Assembly: GCF_010634855.1 (NCBI RefSeq)
Contig: NZ_MWLQ01000027.1
Coordinates: 1-64,000 of the forward strand
Direction of reading: 5' to 3'
Origin: Microbacterium sp. B35-30
GTDB lineage: Bacteria; Actinomycetota; Actinomycetes; Actinomycetales; Microbacteriaceae
DNA: 64,000 bases
Numbering within the stretch: position 1 is the first letter of the stretch; every line of letters starts with the position of its first letter. Positions 1 to 8,629 of this stretch are shown piece after piece. The position numbers were made by a program, and so were the translations under genes. The notes under the pieces are model-generated. The model saw only the letters and a list, made by a program, of their open reading frames with translations. It did no database searches and was not told the origin of the DNA.

Positions 1-114
1 GGGCGTCGTCGGCAGCGCATCTGCTTCGTTCCCGCTTGTCGCCACGAGAATGACGGATGCCTCTGCTCGCTCGTGACGCTCGTGCCGTGTCTTCCGTCTG
101 GTAGTGGTCTCGAC

Positions 115-1968
115 CTACTGGTCGGACTCCTTCTCACGGTTCCTGGGCGACTTCGTTCCCTGCTCGGGCTCGGGCACGATCACGTTCGAGGGGCGGACCG
201 CCGTCTCGGAGTTGTGGCCGTCGTCGATCGGCTTGTGCGGGGCATCGGGCACACCAGCACGCTCATGTGCGCCCTGCAGCTCGAGGTCCTCCTCGGCCGC
301 GATGTGGTCGAGGCCGTGATGCTGGTGAGCGAGGGCCGCGTCGAGTTCCGCCTGCGAGACCGGGGTGAGCCGATCCTCGAAGAACCAGCGCGAGATGGAC
401 GCGCGGACGTTCTCGTGCCACGGGATACGACCCTGGGCGTTCGGGCGGACCACGAGCGGCTCGTAGGTGTCGAAGTCGGCCAGCTTGAAGCGCTCGTACT
501 CGTCGACGGGCTGGTGCACCTCGATGTACTCGCCACCGGGGAGACGCACGATTCGGCCCGACTCGTAGCCGTGCAGGGCGATCTCGCGGTCCTTCCGCTG
601 CAGCGCGATGCACATGCGCTTCGTCACGAAGTACGCGACGATCGGGCCGAGGATCAGCAGCGCCTGCAGTGTGTGGATCACGCCCTCCATCGTCAGCCAG
701 AAGTGGGTGGCGATGATGTCGGAGGCTGCCGCGGCCCAGAGCACTGCGTAGAACGTGACACCGGCGGCACCGATCGCGGTGCGCGTCGCGGCGTTGCGCG
801 GACGCTGTGCGATGTGGTGCTCGCGCTTGTCACCCGTCACCCACGCCTCGATGAACGGGTAGATCAGCACGAGGACGATGAACAGACCGAGCACGACGAG
901 CGGCACGAGGATGTTGAACGACCAGGTGCGGTCCAGGAAGACGAACTCCCAGCCCGGGGGCACCAGTCGCAGCGCGCCGTCGGCGAAGCCGATGTACCAG
1001 TCGGGCTGCGTGCCGGCCGACACGGGGGACGGGTCGTACGGGCCGTAGTTCCAGATCGGGTTGATCGTGAACAGCGACGCGATGAGCACGATCACGCCGA
1101 ACGTGATGAACAGGAAGCCGCCCATCTTCGACATGTAGACGGGCATCATCGGGTAGCCCACGACGACGCTGTTGGTGCGACCTGCGCCCGCGAACTGCGT
1201 GTGCTTGTTGATCACCATCAGCATGAGGTGGAGCACCAGCAGGCCGACGAGGATCGCCGGGAGCAACAGGATGTGCAGAGAATACAGGCGGCCGACGATC
1301 GCAGTGCCGGGGAACTCGCCTCCGAACAGCAGGAACGAGGTCCAGGTGCCGATCAGCGGGATTCCCTTGACCATGCCGTCGATGATGCGCAGGCCGTTGC
1401 CCGAGAGCACGTCGTCGGGGAGCGAGTAGCCGGTGAAGCCCTCGCCGAGGGCGAGGATGAACAGGATGAAGCCGATGACCCAGTTGAGCTCGCGCGGCTT
1501 GCGGAACGCACCGGTGAAGAACACGCGGAGCATGTGCACGCCGATGCCGGCGACGAAGACGAGCGCCGCCCAGTGGTGCATCTGGCGCACCAGCAGACCG
1601 CCGCGGAGGTCGAACGAGATCTCGAGGGTCGACGCCATCGCCGCCGACATCTCGATGCCGCGCATCGGAAGGTAGGCCCCGTTGTAGTGCGTCTCGACCA
1701 TCGACGCCTGGAAGAAGAACGTCAGGAACGTGCCCGACAGCAGCACGACGACGAAGGCCCACAGCGCGATCTCGCCGAGCATGAACGACCAGTGGTCGGG
1801 GAAGATCTTGCGGCCGAGCTCCTTGACGAAGCCGGAGAGGCTCGTCCGCTCGTCGATGTAGTTCGCGGTGGCGCCGATGAAGCGGCCGCCGAGGGGCTTG
1901 TCACGCCCGTTCGGTGACACGGGCGCCCCGGGAGCCTCAGGCTGCTCGGTGACGGTTGAGGTGCTCAA
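115..1968 (-). CDS. qcrB: Cytochrome bc1 complex cytochrome b subunit QcrB
   Basis: Di-haem cytochrome b of the actinobacterial menaquinol:cytochrome c reductase (cytochrome bcc complex), a plasma-membrane protein that oxidises menaquinol and passes electrons to QcrA and QcrC. The 617-residue product shows the N-terminal transmembrane bundle with paired haem-ligand histidines (HHWAALVF, GVHMLRVFFTG) and a long polar C-terminal tail of about 100 residues, as in actinobacterial QcrB. I chose the TTG at 1968 because it overlaps the qcrA stop in a TTGA arrangement, which suggests translational coupling, and because residues upstream of it do not look like the family. It is the last gene of ctaE-qcrC-qcrA-qcrB, transcribed leftwards. 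Family assignment is firm; the TTG start is inferred. Confidence 0.95.
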   Translation of the reverse strand: MSTSTVTEQPEAPGAPVSPNGRDKPLGGRFIGATANYIDERTSLSGFVKELGRKIFPDHWSFMLGEIALWAFVVVLLSGTFLTFFFQASMVETHYNGAYLPMRGIEMSAAMASTLEISFDLRGGLLVRQMHHWAALVFVAGIGVHMLRVFFTGAFRKPRELNWVIGFILFILALGEGFTGYSLPDDVLSGNGLRIIDGMVKGIPLIGTWTSFLLFGGEFPGTAIVGRLYSLHILLLPAILVGLLVLHLMLMVINKHTQFAGAGRTNSVVVGYPMMPVYMSKMGGFLFITFGVIVLIASLFTINPIWNYGPYDPSPVSAGTQPDWYIGFADGALRLVPPGWEFVFLDRTWSFNILVPLVVLGLFIVLVLIYPFIEAWVTGDKREHHIAQRPRNAATRTAIGAAGVTFYAVLWAAAASDIIATHFWLTMEGVIHTLQALLILGPIVAYFVTKRMCIALQRKDREIALHGYESGRIVRLPGGEYIEVHQPVDEYERFKLADFDTYEPLVVRPNAQGRIPWHENVRASISRWFFEDRLTPVSQAELDAALAHQHHGLDHIAAEEDLELQGAHERAGVPDAPHKPIDDGHNSETAVRPSNVIVPEPEQGTKSPRNREKESDQ

Positions 1969-3044
1969 TGACGCTCCCAGAAGCTCGGGCCGACGGGCTC
2001 GTTGAAGTCGCTCCTCGCGATGAGGTAGCCCTCGTCGTCGACGGTGATGGGCAGCTGCGGCAGCGGGCGAGCGGCCGGGCCGAAGATGACCTTGGCATGG
2101 TCGGTGACGTCGAACTGCGACTGGTGGCACGGGCAGAGCAGGTGATGCGTCTGCTGTTCATACAGCGCCACCGGGCAGCCGACGTGGGTGCAGACCTTGG
2201 AGTAGGCGACGATGCCGTTGTACGACCACTCCTTGCGCTCCTCGGACTCGACCAGGTCCTCGGGCAGCAGGCGGACGAGGAGCACGAGAGCCTTGGCCTT
2301 CTCCTCGAGGTAGCCGTCGCTGTGGGACACCTCGGCCAGGGCCTCGGGGATGACGTGGACGGCGGAGCCGAGGGTGAGGTCCGCGGCACGGATGGGCTCG
2401 CCCGACGGGTCGTGCGCCAGGCGCATGCCTTCCTTCCACATGGTGTGCTCGAGGAGATACACGGGGTCTCCCGCGTGCGGCTTCTCGGGGGAGCTGAACG
2501 GCGCGAGTCCCCGGAAGAGCACGACGCCCGGAACGACGGACGCGACGAGCGCGGCGATCAGCGAGTTGCGGACCATCGCACGACGACCGAAGCCGGATTC
2601 CGCGTCGGCGTCGGCGAAGGCCTTGATGGCCGCTTCACGCGTCGTGTCGCGTCCGCGCGTGGCGTGACGGGGCTCGACGAACTCGCGGTCGGACATGACC
2701 GCCTTGGACCAGTGGATCGCAGCGACGCCGATGGCCAGCAGCGCAAAGGCGATGCCGAGTCCGATGAAGAGGTTGTTGTTGCGGATGTCGACCATCCGCC
2801 CGCTCTCGATCGGGAACAGCATGTAGGCCGCGATGGCCCAGATGCTGCCGGCGATCGAGAGGTAGAAGAGCGTGTAGATGCCGCGCACGGCGCGCTTCAT
2901 CGAAGCCGGGTCCTGGTCGGTCATCCGCTCGCGGTGCGGAGGGAGGCCAGGGTTGTGCACCGGGTCGGGGACCGCGACGGCGAGCCCGGGGGAGGGCTTC
3001 CAGGAAGCCCTCTCGTGCTCGAGCGGGTCGTCCTCGTGGGCCAT
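1965..3044 (-). CDS. qcrA: Rieske iron-sulphur subunit QcrA of cytochrome bcc complex
   Basis: Rieske [2Fe-2S] subunit, 359 residues, that carries electrons from menaquinol to the cytochrome c subunit. The cluster signature is intact: CTHVGC puts Cys285 and His287 in place, CPCHQSQF supplies Cys304 and His307, and Cys290/Cys306 are the usual disulphide pair. Three hydrophobic segments lie in the N-terminal half (near residues 55-75, 90-110 and 165-185), the multi-span anchor typical of actinobacterial QcrA. The ATG has a GAGGAG ribosome site. It lies 37 bp after qcrC and overlaps qcrB by 4 bp, so it is one operon. Maturation needs Fe-S clusters, which the SUF genes at 59-63 kb would help supply. 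Confidence 0.96.
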   Translation of the reverse strand: MAHEDDPLEHERASWKPSPGLAVAVPDPVHNPGLPPHRERMTDQDPASMKRAVRGIYTLFYLSIAGSIWAIAAYMLFPIESGRMVDIRNNNLFIGLGIAFALLAIGVAAIHWSKAVMSDREFVEPRHATRGRDTTREAAIKAFADADAESGFGRRAMVRNSLIAALVASVVPGVVLFRGLAPFSSPEKPHAGDPVYLLEHTMWKEGMRLAHDPSGEPIRAADLTLGSAVHVIPEALAEVSHSDGYLEEKAKALVLLVRLLPEDLVESEERKEWSYNGIVAYSKVCTHVGCPVALYEQQTHHLLCPCHQSQFDVTDHAKVIFGPAARPLPQLPITVDDEGYLIARSDFNEPVGPSFWERH

Positions 3045-3081
3045 GCTGCTCCTCGTCAGTGTTGCGTGTGTCGTACGTAGA

Positions 3082-3885
3082 TCAGTTGGACTTCGCCGTG
3101 ATCCACACGGTGATGGCGATCAGCGAGCCGATGCCGAAGATCCAGATGAAGAGGCCCTCCGAGACGGGGCCGAGCGAGCCGAGCGTGAATCCGCCGGGCG
3201 ACTCGTTCTCCTGCAGGTAGAGCAGGTAGGTGATGACGTCGCGCTTCTCTTCGGTGGTCAGCGTCAAGTCGTTGAAGACCGGCATGTTCTGCGGCCCGGT
3301 CACCATCGCCGCGTACATGTTGAGCGGGGTCGTGGTGTGCAGGTTCGGGGCGTACTTGCCCTCGGTGAGGGCACCGCCGGCACCCGCGACGTTGTGGCAC
3401 ATCGCGCAGTTGATGCGGAAGAGCTCGCCGCCCTCCGACGCATCGCCCTCGCCGTCGAGCACCTCGTCGTCCGGGAAGCTGGGGCCCGGGGCGATGGACT
3501 GGATGTACTCGCCGATCGCGGCGATCTGCTCGTCGGTGAACTGCACCGGCTTCTGCGGGGCCTGGGGCCCCTGCATCTGCAGCGGCATGCGACCGGTGCT
3601 CATCTGGAAGTGCACGGCGAGCTCGCCGACGCCGTACAGCGACGGTCCGTCGTCGGTCCCCTCCACATCCAGGCCGTGGCAGGTGGCGCAGTTGGCCTGG
3701 AACAGCTTCTCGCCGTCTTCGACGGTGAGCGCGGAGTTCGTCACCGTCTCGGGCGTCGTCGCCGCCATCGCGGCGGATGCCCCGGCGTAGACGCCACCGG
3801 TGATGAGCAGGCCGATGCCGATCAGTGCGGCTGCGGCCCAGGGGCTGCGGCGGCCTTTCGAGCGGCGCGTGGTCTCTCGTGCCAT
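3082..3885 (-). CDS. qcrC: Di-haem cytochrome c subunit QcrC
   Basis: Di-haem c-type cytochrome, 267 residues, linking the bc1 part to the aa3 oxidase in the actinobacterial supercomplex. Two haem-binding motifs are visible, CATCH and CAMCH, in two successive cytochrome c folds. An N-terminal hydrophobic segment (about residues 16-42) acts as signal anchor and a C-terminal transmembrane helix (about 243-262) ends in a short cytoplasmic tail, placing the haems outside the membrane. It starts 20 bp after ctaE and is followed by qcrA after 37 bp. The ribosome site is weak, so translation may depend on read-through from ctaE. Confidence 0.96.
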   Translation of the reverse strand: MARETTRRSKGRRSPWAAAALIGIGLLITGGVYAGASAAMAATTPETVTNSALTVEDGEKLFQANCATCHGLDVEGTDDGPSLYGVGELAVHFQMSTGRMPLQMQGPQAPQKPVQFTDEQIAAIGEYIQSIAPGPSFPDDEVLDGEGDASEGGELFRINCAMCHNVAGAGGALTEGKYAPNLHTTTPLNMYAAMVTGPQNMPVFNDLTLTTEEKRDVITYLLYLQENESPGGFTLGSLGPVSEGLFIWIFGIGSLIAITVWITAKSN

Positions 3886-3905
3886 GTCGGGTTACAGCTC
3901 CGCTC

Positions 3906-4538
3906 TCACTTGAGGAAGTAGATGACGAGGAAGAGGGCGATCCAGACCACGTCGACGAAGTGCCAGTAGTAGGACACGACGATCGAGGAAGTCATCTCTT
4001 TGCGCCCGAAGTTCTTGACGGCGTACGCGCGACCGATCACGAGGAGGAAGGCGATGAGGCCGCCGGTGACGTGGAGGGCGTGGAAGCCCGTGGTGAGGTA
4101 GAACGCCGACGCGTACGAGTTCGCGCTGATCGGCAGGCCCTCGGCGACGAGCTGGGCGTACTCCCACACCTGGCCCGAGACGAAGATCGCACCGAGTGCG
4201 AAGGTGAGCCAGAACCACTCGACCATGCCCCAGCCGAGCCAGCCGCGCTTCTTCAGCGAGTACGGCTGGAATCGCTCGGCCGCGAAGACGCCCATCTGGC
4301 ACGTGACCGACGACAGCACGAGGATGATCGTGTTCACGGTCGCGTAGGGAACGTTCAGCAGCTGCGTGCTCTCGGCCCATAGTTCGGGGGAGGTGCTGCG
4401 CAGGGTGAAGTAGATCGCGAACAGGCCGGCGAAGAACATCACCTCGCTGCCGAGCCACACGATGGTTCCGACAGCGACCGGATCCGGCCGCTTGACGGAC
4501 CGCATGGCCTGGGAGTAGGTCGCTGTGGAGGTCGTCAC
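3906..4538 (-). CDS. ctaE: Cytochrome c oxidase subunit III CtaE
   Basis: Subunit III of the aa3-type terminal oxidase, a membrane protein of about 210 residues with five predicted spans; recognisable blocks are [28 protein letters not shown] and [10 protein letters not shown]. It opens the respiratory operon ctaE-qcrC-qcrA-qcrB. Two starts are possible: an ATG at 4547 (213 residues) and a GTG at 4538 (210 residues). A near-consensus minus-strand -10 box CATAAT overlaps the ATG and lies 7 nt before the GTG, so I prefer a leaderless transcript starting at the GTG. The divergent neighbour is trpD, and a perfect inverted repeat at 4608-4623 lies between them. Confidence 0.93.
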   Translation of the reverse strand: MTTSTATYSQAMRSVKRPDPVAVGTIVWLGSEVMFFAGLFAIYFTLRSTSPELWAESTQLLNVPYATVNTIILVLSSVTCQMGVFAAERFQPYSLKKRGWLGWGMVEWFWLTFALGAIFVSGQVWEYAQLVAEGLPISANSYASAFYLTTGFHALHVTGGLIAFLLVIGRAYAVKNFGRKEMTSSIVVSYYWHFVDVVWIALFLVIYFLK

Positions 4539-4607
4539 GCTCCCCATTATGGCCGATTCGGGCCCCCGATTTTCGCATCGGAGGGCATCTCTTTGCCCGT
4601 CCGGGAA

Positions 4608-4623
4608 CTTAGGGCAACCTAAG
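4608..4623. promoter_or_regulatory. Perfect inverted repeat, possible iron-box-like operator
   Basis: CTTAGG and CCTAAG flank a 4-nt spacer between divergent ctaE and trpD. Extended to a 19-mer (4604-4622), I count 13 of 19 matches to the DtxR/IdeR iron box as I remember it (TTAGG-N9-CCTAA). The half-site spacing is not canonical, so this is a candidate operator for the respiratory operon only. Confidence 0.3.
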
Positions 4624-4734
4624 AGGTCCCTGCGACTCTGCCGTGAACACGTGGTGAAGACGCAGAATCGCGCGGGGCGGCACCCCGTGTCACGAAAGGG
4701 TTCCGATTCGCGCGCCCGGCTAGGCTTCTCGGTT

Positions 4735-5796
4735 ATGGCGGAGCTGTACACCTGGCCGGGAATCCTCACGACACTGCTCGAGCGGCGCGACCTCAGCGTC
4801 TCGGAGTCGACGTGGGCGATGCGGCAGATCATGTCGGGCAGCGCCACGCCGTCCCAGCTGGCGGGCTTCCTGGTGGCGCTGCGTGCGAAGGGCGAGACCG
4901 TCGACGAGATCGTCGGCTTCCGCGACGCCATCCTCGAGGCGGCGCTGCCGCTTCCGGTCGACGCGGCGGTGCTCGACATCGTGGGCACCGGAGGGGACCG
5001 CTTCGGCACCGTCAACGTCTCCACGATGGCGGCGCTCGTGGCTGCGGCATCCGGGATTCCCGTCGTGAAGCACGGCAACAAGGCCGCCAGCTCGTCATCG
5101 GGTTCCTCCGACGTGCTGGGCGCGCTGGGCGTCGATCTCGCGCTCTCACCGGACGCCGTCGCCGAGACGCTCTCGCGGGCGGGGATCACGTTCGCGTTCG
5201 CCGCGGCGTTCCACCCCGGCTTCAAGCACGCCGGCGCGACGCGCAGCGAGCTGGGAGTGCCGACCGTGTTCAACTTCCTCGGCCCGCTCTGCAACCCCGC
5301 GCGCGCCGAGGCGAACGCGGTCGGTGTGGCGCACCTCGACCGCGTGCCGCTCATCACCGGCGTGTTCCGCACACGCGGCGCGACGGCGCTGGTGTTCCGC
5401 GGCGACGACGGGCTCGACGAGCTCACCACCACCGGACACAGCAGGCTCTGGGAGGTCAGCCGAGGCGACATCCACGAGCACGACCTCGACCCGCGCGACC
5501 TCGGCATCCCGGTAGCCGACATCGACGATCTCCTCGGGGGCGACCCCGCGCACAACGCCGCGGTCGTGCACCGGGTGCTCGGCGGCGAGGAGGGTCCGGT
5601 GCGCGACATCGTCCTGCTCAACGCGGCCGCCGGCATCGTCGCCTACCGGCTGTTCCGCGATGCCGCAGAGGTGCAGCGGCCGATCCTCGAGCGCCTCGCC
5701 GAGGCGCGCGACGCCGCGGCGGCCGCGATCGACTCGGGTGCGGCCACGGCGACACTCGAGCGCTGGGTCCAGACCACGAAGGCGCTCTCGCGCTGA
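4735..5796 (+). CDS. trpD: Anthranilate phosphoribosyltransferase TrpD
   Basis: Second step of tryptophan synthesis: anthranilate plus PRPP gives phosphoribosyl-anthranilate, in the cytoplasm. The 353-residue protein has the PRPP-binding glycine motif GTGGD (84-88), the NVST segment, and KHGNKAASS (112-120) with the following SSG loop. The start is the ATG at 4735; a -10 box TAGGCT ends 8 nt before it with no ribosome site, so the mRNA is probably leaderless or nearly so. No other trp gene is adjacent, so it is a stand-alone trpD, divergent from the cytochrome operon. Confidence 0.95.
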   Translation: MAELYTWPGILTTLLERRDLSVSESTWAMRQIMSGSATPSQLAGFLVALRAKGETVDEIVGFRDAILEAALPLPVDAAVLDIVGTGGDRFGTVNVSTMAALVAAASGIPVVKHGNKAASSSSGSSDVLGALGVDLALSPDAVAETLSRAGITFAFAAAFHPGFKHAGATRSELGVPTVFNFLGPLCNPARAEANAVGVAHLDRVPLITGVFRTRGATALVFRGDDGLDELTTTGHSRLWEVSRGDIHEHDLDPRDLGIPVADIDDLLGGDPAHNAAVVHRVLGGEEGPVRDIVLLNAAAGIVAYRLFRDAAEVQRPILERLAEARDAAAAAIDSGAATATLERWVQTTKALSR

Positions 5797-5910
5797 CGGG
5801 TGACGCGCCGATTTTCCACCGTGTGTGGTTTAGTACGGCGCGCGGTCTTCCGCCGCACGGCAGGGCGCCGATAGCGTGTGCCACAACGCACCCGTGATCG
5901 AGGAGGACGC

Positions 5911-6399
5911 ATGAGCCAGGAAGAGCCCCGCACCGCCGACGTGGTCGAGCCGCCTGAGAAGAAGGTCGGCCTCGTGAAGGCGGTCGGCATCCTCGGCATC
6001 GTGGGCGGCATCCTGCTGATCGTGGTCGGTGTGATCGCGTGGATCGGCGTGACCAACCAGCTGTCGGCCGAGAACATCACGATTCCGGACGACGCCGCGG
6101 CGTTCCAGGGTCAGCAGGTGACCGGCCCGTTCACCGCTTTCGTGCAGGCTGACATCATCAACCACCACGCGCTCGAGGCATCCGGCGGCAAGACCTACGC
6201 CGAGCTCGACCAGGACGACCCGGTGCGCGCGACGATGATGCAGGCGTCGTTCCTGCGAGCCTCGCTGTTCACCTCGATCGTCGCGTACGGCGTCGCGCTG
6301 TTCGCGGCCGGCATGGGCGTGCTCGCGATCCTGTTCGGCTGGGCGATCCACCGGCTTGCGAGCGTGCCGGTGGTGATCAAGCGGGCGAACGTCGTCTGA
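5911..6399 (+). CDS. Two-span membrane protein of unknown function
   Basis: A 162-residue protein with a short acidic N-terminus, a strong transmembrane helix near residues 24-46, a soluble loop of about 75 residues, and a second helix near 120-145. An AGGAGG ribosome site lies 5 nt before the ATG, and a possible -10 box TAGCGT lies near 5873. As I remember, similar actinobacterial proteins are often labelled 'aromatic ring-opening dioxygenase LigA', but no metal-binding or dioxygenase motif is visible and I consider that label an error. It sits just upstream of the PHP gene (19 bp gap) and may be co-transcribed with it. Function unknown. Confidence 0.85.
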   Translation: MSQEEPRTADVVEPPEKKVGLVKAVGILGIVGGILLIVVGVIAWIGVTNQLSAENITIPDDAAAFQGQQVTGPFTAFVQADIINHHALEASGGKTYAELDQDDPVRATMMQASFLRASLFTSIVAYGVALFAAGMGVLAILFGWAIHRLASVPVVIKRANVV

Positions 6400-6418
6400 T
6401 CAGGCGGCCATATCCGAC

Positions 6419-7420
6419 GTGCACCCCCACGACGCCCTCAGCGAGATCGCGACCCTCCTCGAACGGGAGCGGTCGTCTCGGTACAAGTCGAAGGCGTTCC
6501 GGGCGGCCGCCGACGCCATCCAGGGACTGACCGACGAAGAGCTGCGCGATTCCACAGCTCTGCGTCGGCGCAAGGGGATCGGCGAATCCACCTTCGCGGT
6601 GATCCAGCAGGCGCTGGGCGGCGAGGTTCCCGGCTACCTGGTCGATCTGCGCGAGCGTGCCGGCGTGCAGCGCGCCTCGACGCTGCGGCCGCTGCTGCGC
6701 GGCGATCTGCACGCCCACAGCGACTGGTCGGACGGCCTCACCTCCATAGACCTCATGGTGGATGCCGCCCGCGCGCTCGGCCACGAGTACCTCGCGCTCA
6801 CCGACCACTCGCCACGGCTGCGGGTCGCCAACGGCCTCTCTTCCGAGCGTCTGCGCGCTCAGCTCGACGTCGTGGCGGGGATGAGCGGCGACGGGTTCAC
6901 GCTGCTGTCGGGCATCGAGGTCGACATCCTCGAGGACGGCACGCTGGACCAGGAGCGCGAGATGCTCGATCGGCTCGACGTGGTCGTGGCCTCGGCGCAC
7001 TCGAAACTGAGGATGGAACGCACACCCATGACCCGCCGGCTCGTCGCGGCGGTGTCGAATCCGCACACGGATGTGCTCGGCCATGTCACGGGCCGGCTCG
7101 TCGAGGGTTCGCGGGGCACGAGGCCGCCGTCGACGTTCGACGCCCGCGCGGTGTTCGAGGCGTGCGAAGCGCACGGGGTCGCGGTCGAGATCAACTCCCG
7201 ACCCGAGCGCCAGGATCCGCCCGACGAGCTGATGGCGCTCGCGCTGGAGATCGGATGCCTCTTCTCGATCGATTCTGACGCGCACGCGCCCGGGCAGCTG
7301 TCGCTGCTCGACTACGGTGCCGAGCGCGCGGAGCGCCTGGGAGTGCCTCCCGAGCGCATCGTCACGACGTGGCCGCTGTCGCGACTGCGTGAGTGGACAG
7401 GACGCGAGCGCGGCGCCTGA
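6419..7420 (+). CDS. PolX-derived PHP-domain phosphoesterase without polymerase core
   Basis: The 333-residue product joins an N-terminal helix-hairpin-helix region (about 5-75, with RRRKGIGEST) like the 8-kDa domain of family X DNA polymerases to a C-terminal PHP metal-dependent phosphoesterase domain (about 93-325). PHP metal motifs are present: DLHAHSDWSDG, the TDHSP block, HSKLRM, GHVTG, EINSRP and SIDSDAHAP. The polymerase palm found in full bacterial PolX is missing. A role in DNA end processing or as a phosphatase is inferred. The GTG start lacks an obvious ribosome site. It converges on a 5'-3' exonuclease gene 48 bp away. Confidence 0.85.
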   Translation: MHPHDALSEIATLLERERSSRYKSKAFRAAADAIQGLTDEELRDSTALRRRKGIGESTFAVIQQALGGEVPGYLVDLRERAGVQRASTLRPLLRGDLHAHSDWSDGLTSIDLMVDAARALGHEYLALTDHSPRLRVANGLSSERLRAQLDVVAGMSGDGFTLLSGIEVDILEDGTLDQEREMLDRLDVVVASAHSKLRMERTPMTRRLVAAVSNPHTDVLGHVTGRLVEGSRGTRPPSTFDARAVFEACEAHGVAVEINSRPERQDPPDELMALALEIGCLFSIDSDAHAPGQLSLLDYGAERAERLGVPPERIVTTWPLSRLREWTGRERGA

Positions 7421-7468
7421 TCCGGTGCCGGTTCCGCACTGTCCGGCGGACGGCGCGTCACCGCTTCC

Positions 7469-8392
7469 TCAGACGGCGTCGAGCGTGTCGATGATGCGGG
7501 TCATGGCCGCGCCGAGCGCCCACCGCTCGGCGAGGGCTGCGGCATCCGTCTTCGCGCGCTCGTCGAGAGGGCGCAGGCGCGGGTCGGGCACGTCGAGCGG
7601 CAGATCGCGGACGACGGCGACGACCTGCGGAGCGACGGCGAGATACGGCAGGCCGGCGAGCACCTTCGCCCGCACCCCGGCGGCCATGCCCTCGCCGAGC
7701 TCTGCCGCCTCGACGATCCCGGCGAGGTCGCCGTAGGTCGCGAGCAGCCCGGCCGCGGTCTTGTCGCCGATCCCGGCGACGCCCGGCAGACCATCCGAAG
7801 AGTCGCCGCGCAGGGTGGCGAAGTCCGCGTACTGCGAGGGGAGGACGCCGTACTTCGCGACGACCGCGGCGTCGGTGAGAACCTCGAGGTTGCTCATGCC
7901 GCGGGCGGTGTAGACGACGCGGACGTCGCGGGCGTCGTCGACGAGCTGGAAGAGATCGCGGTCGCCGGTGACGATGTCGACCGGCATGGCCGCCGTCGTC
8001 GCCAGGGTGCCGATGACGTCATCGGCCTCATGGTCGGCGGCGCCGACGATGCGGATCCCGAGGATGCCGAGCGCCTCGCGGATCACCGGGACCTGCACCT
8101 CGAGCGGGTCGGGCACCTCTTCGACGTCGGTGCCGCCGGCGACAACCTCGGCGACGCGGTGCGTCTTGTAGGTGGGAATGAGGTCGACCCGCCACTGCGG
8201 CCGCCAGTCGTCGTCCCAGCACGCCACGAGATGGGTCGGACGGTAGGTCGTCACGAGCCGCGTGATGATGTCGAGGAATCCGCGGACAGCGTTGACAGGC
8301 GTGCCGTCCGGTGCGCGGACCGTGTCGGGCACCCCGTAGAACGCGCGGAAGTAGAGGGACGCGGAGTCGAGCAGCATCAGGCGGTCGGTCAC
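7469..8392 (-). CDS. Pol I-type 5'-3' exonuclease (FEN family), stand-alone
   Basis: A 307-residue nuclease matching the N-terminal 5' nuclease domain of DNA polymerase I, without a polymerase part. Metal-ligand motifs are present in order: LLDSASLYFRAFYG, VACWDDDWRPQWR, ADHEADDVIGTLA, VTGDRDLFQLVDD, then the helix-3-turn-helix block GDSSDGLPGVAGIGDKTAA. The reaction would be removal of 5' flaps or RNA primers. The GTG at 8392 fits the family start (MLLDSAS follows after four residues). It faces the PHP gene tail to tail and is divergent from the glycan operon. Confidence 0.92.
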   Translation of the reverse strand: MTDRLMLLDSASLYFRAFYGVPDTVRAPDGTPVNAVRGFLDIITRLVTTYRPTHLVACWDDDWRPQWRVDLIPTYKTHRVAEVVAGGTDVEEVPDPLEVQVPVIREALGILGIRIVGAADHEADDVIGTLATTAAMPVDIVTGDRDLFQLVDDARDVRVVYTARGMSNLEVLTDAAVVAKYGVLPSQYADFATLRGDSSDGLPGVAGIGDKTAAGLLATYGDLAGIVEAAELGEGMAAGVRAKVLAGLPYLAVAPQVVAVVRDLPLDVPDPRLRPLDERAKTDAAALAERWALGAAMTRIIDTLDAV

Positions 8393-8536
8393 GCGTTCAT
8401 CCTGGCATGCGGCTCCGACGCCCGCCGGGCGACCTGAGCGCCACCTGCCGTTCACCTGCGCGACGGATGCCGGTCGCACGTCGGCACCCGTCTCGTTCAC
8501 GTCTCGCACCCACCGTGGGGAGACAACCGGGAGTCC

Positions 8537-8578
8537 CACGGGCTCAGGGCTGTGCGGGGGCACAGCCCTGAGCCCGTG
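8537..8578. repeat. 18-bp perfect inverted repeat (long hairpin) in a divergent promoter region
   Basis: CACGGGCTCAGGGCTGTG (8537-8554) and its exact reverse complement (8561-8578) flank a 6-nt loop. No T-run follows on either strand, and both neighbouring genes start, rather than end, here. It would form a hairpin in the leader of the glycan operon or act as a protein site. Calling it a simple terminator does not fit the gene layout. Confidence 0.75.
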
Positions 8579-8629
8579 ATGAGGACCAGCCCCGAGCCCC
8601 CGTAAGGGAATGTCGCGAGAGGAGGCGCC

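Noticed and set aside
73..1917. 614-codon plus-strand frame opposite qcrB
   Set aside because: Shadow of qcrB; low-complexity Glu/Asp/His/Arg translation without family motifs.
5911..6399. 'LigA ring-opening dioxygenase' label for the membrane protein
   Set aside because: The protein is a small two-span membrane protein without metal-ligand motifs of dioxygenases.
8537..8578. Reading the long hairpin as a transcription terminator
   Set aside because: Both flanking genes start next to it and no T-run follows; kept as an inverted repeat.
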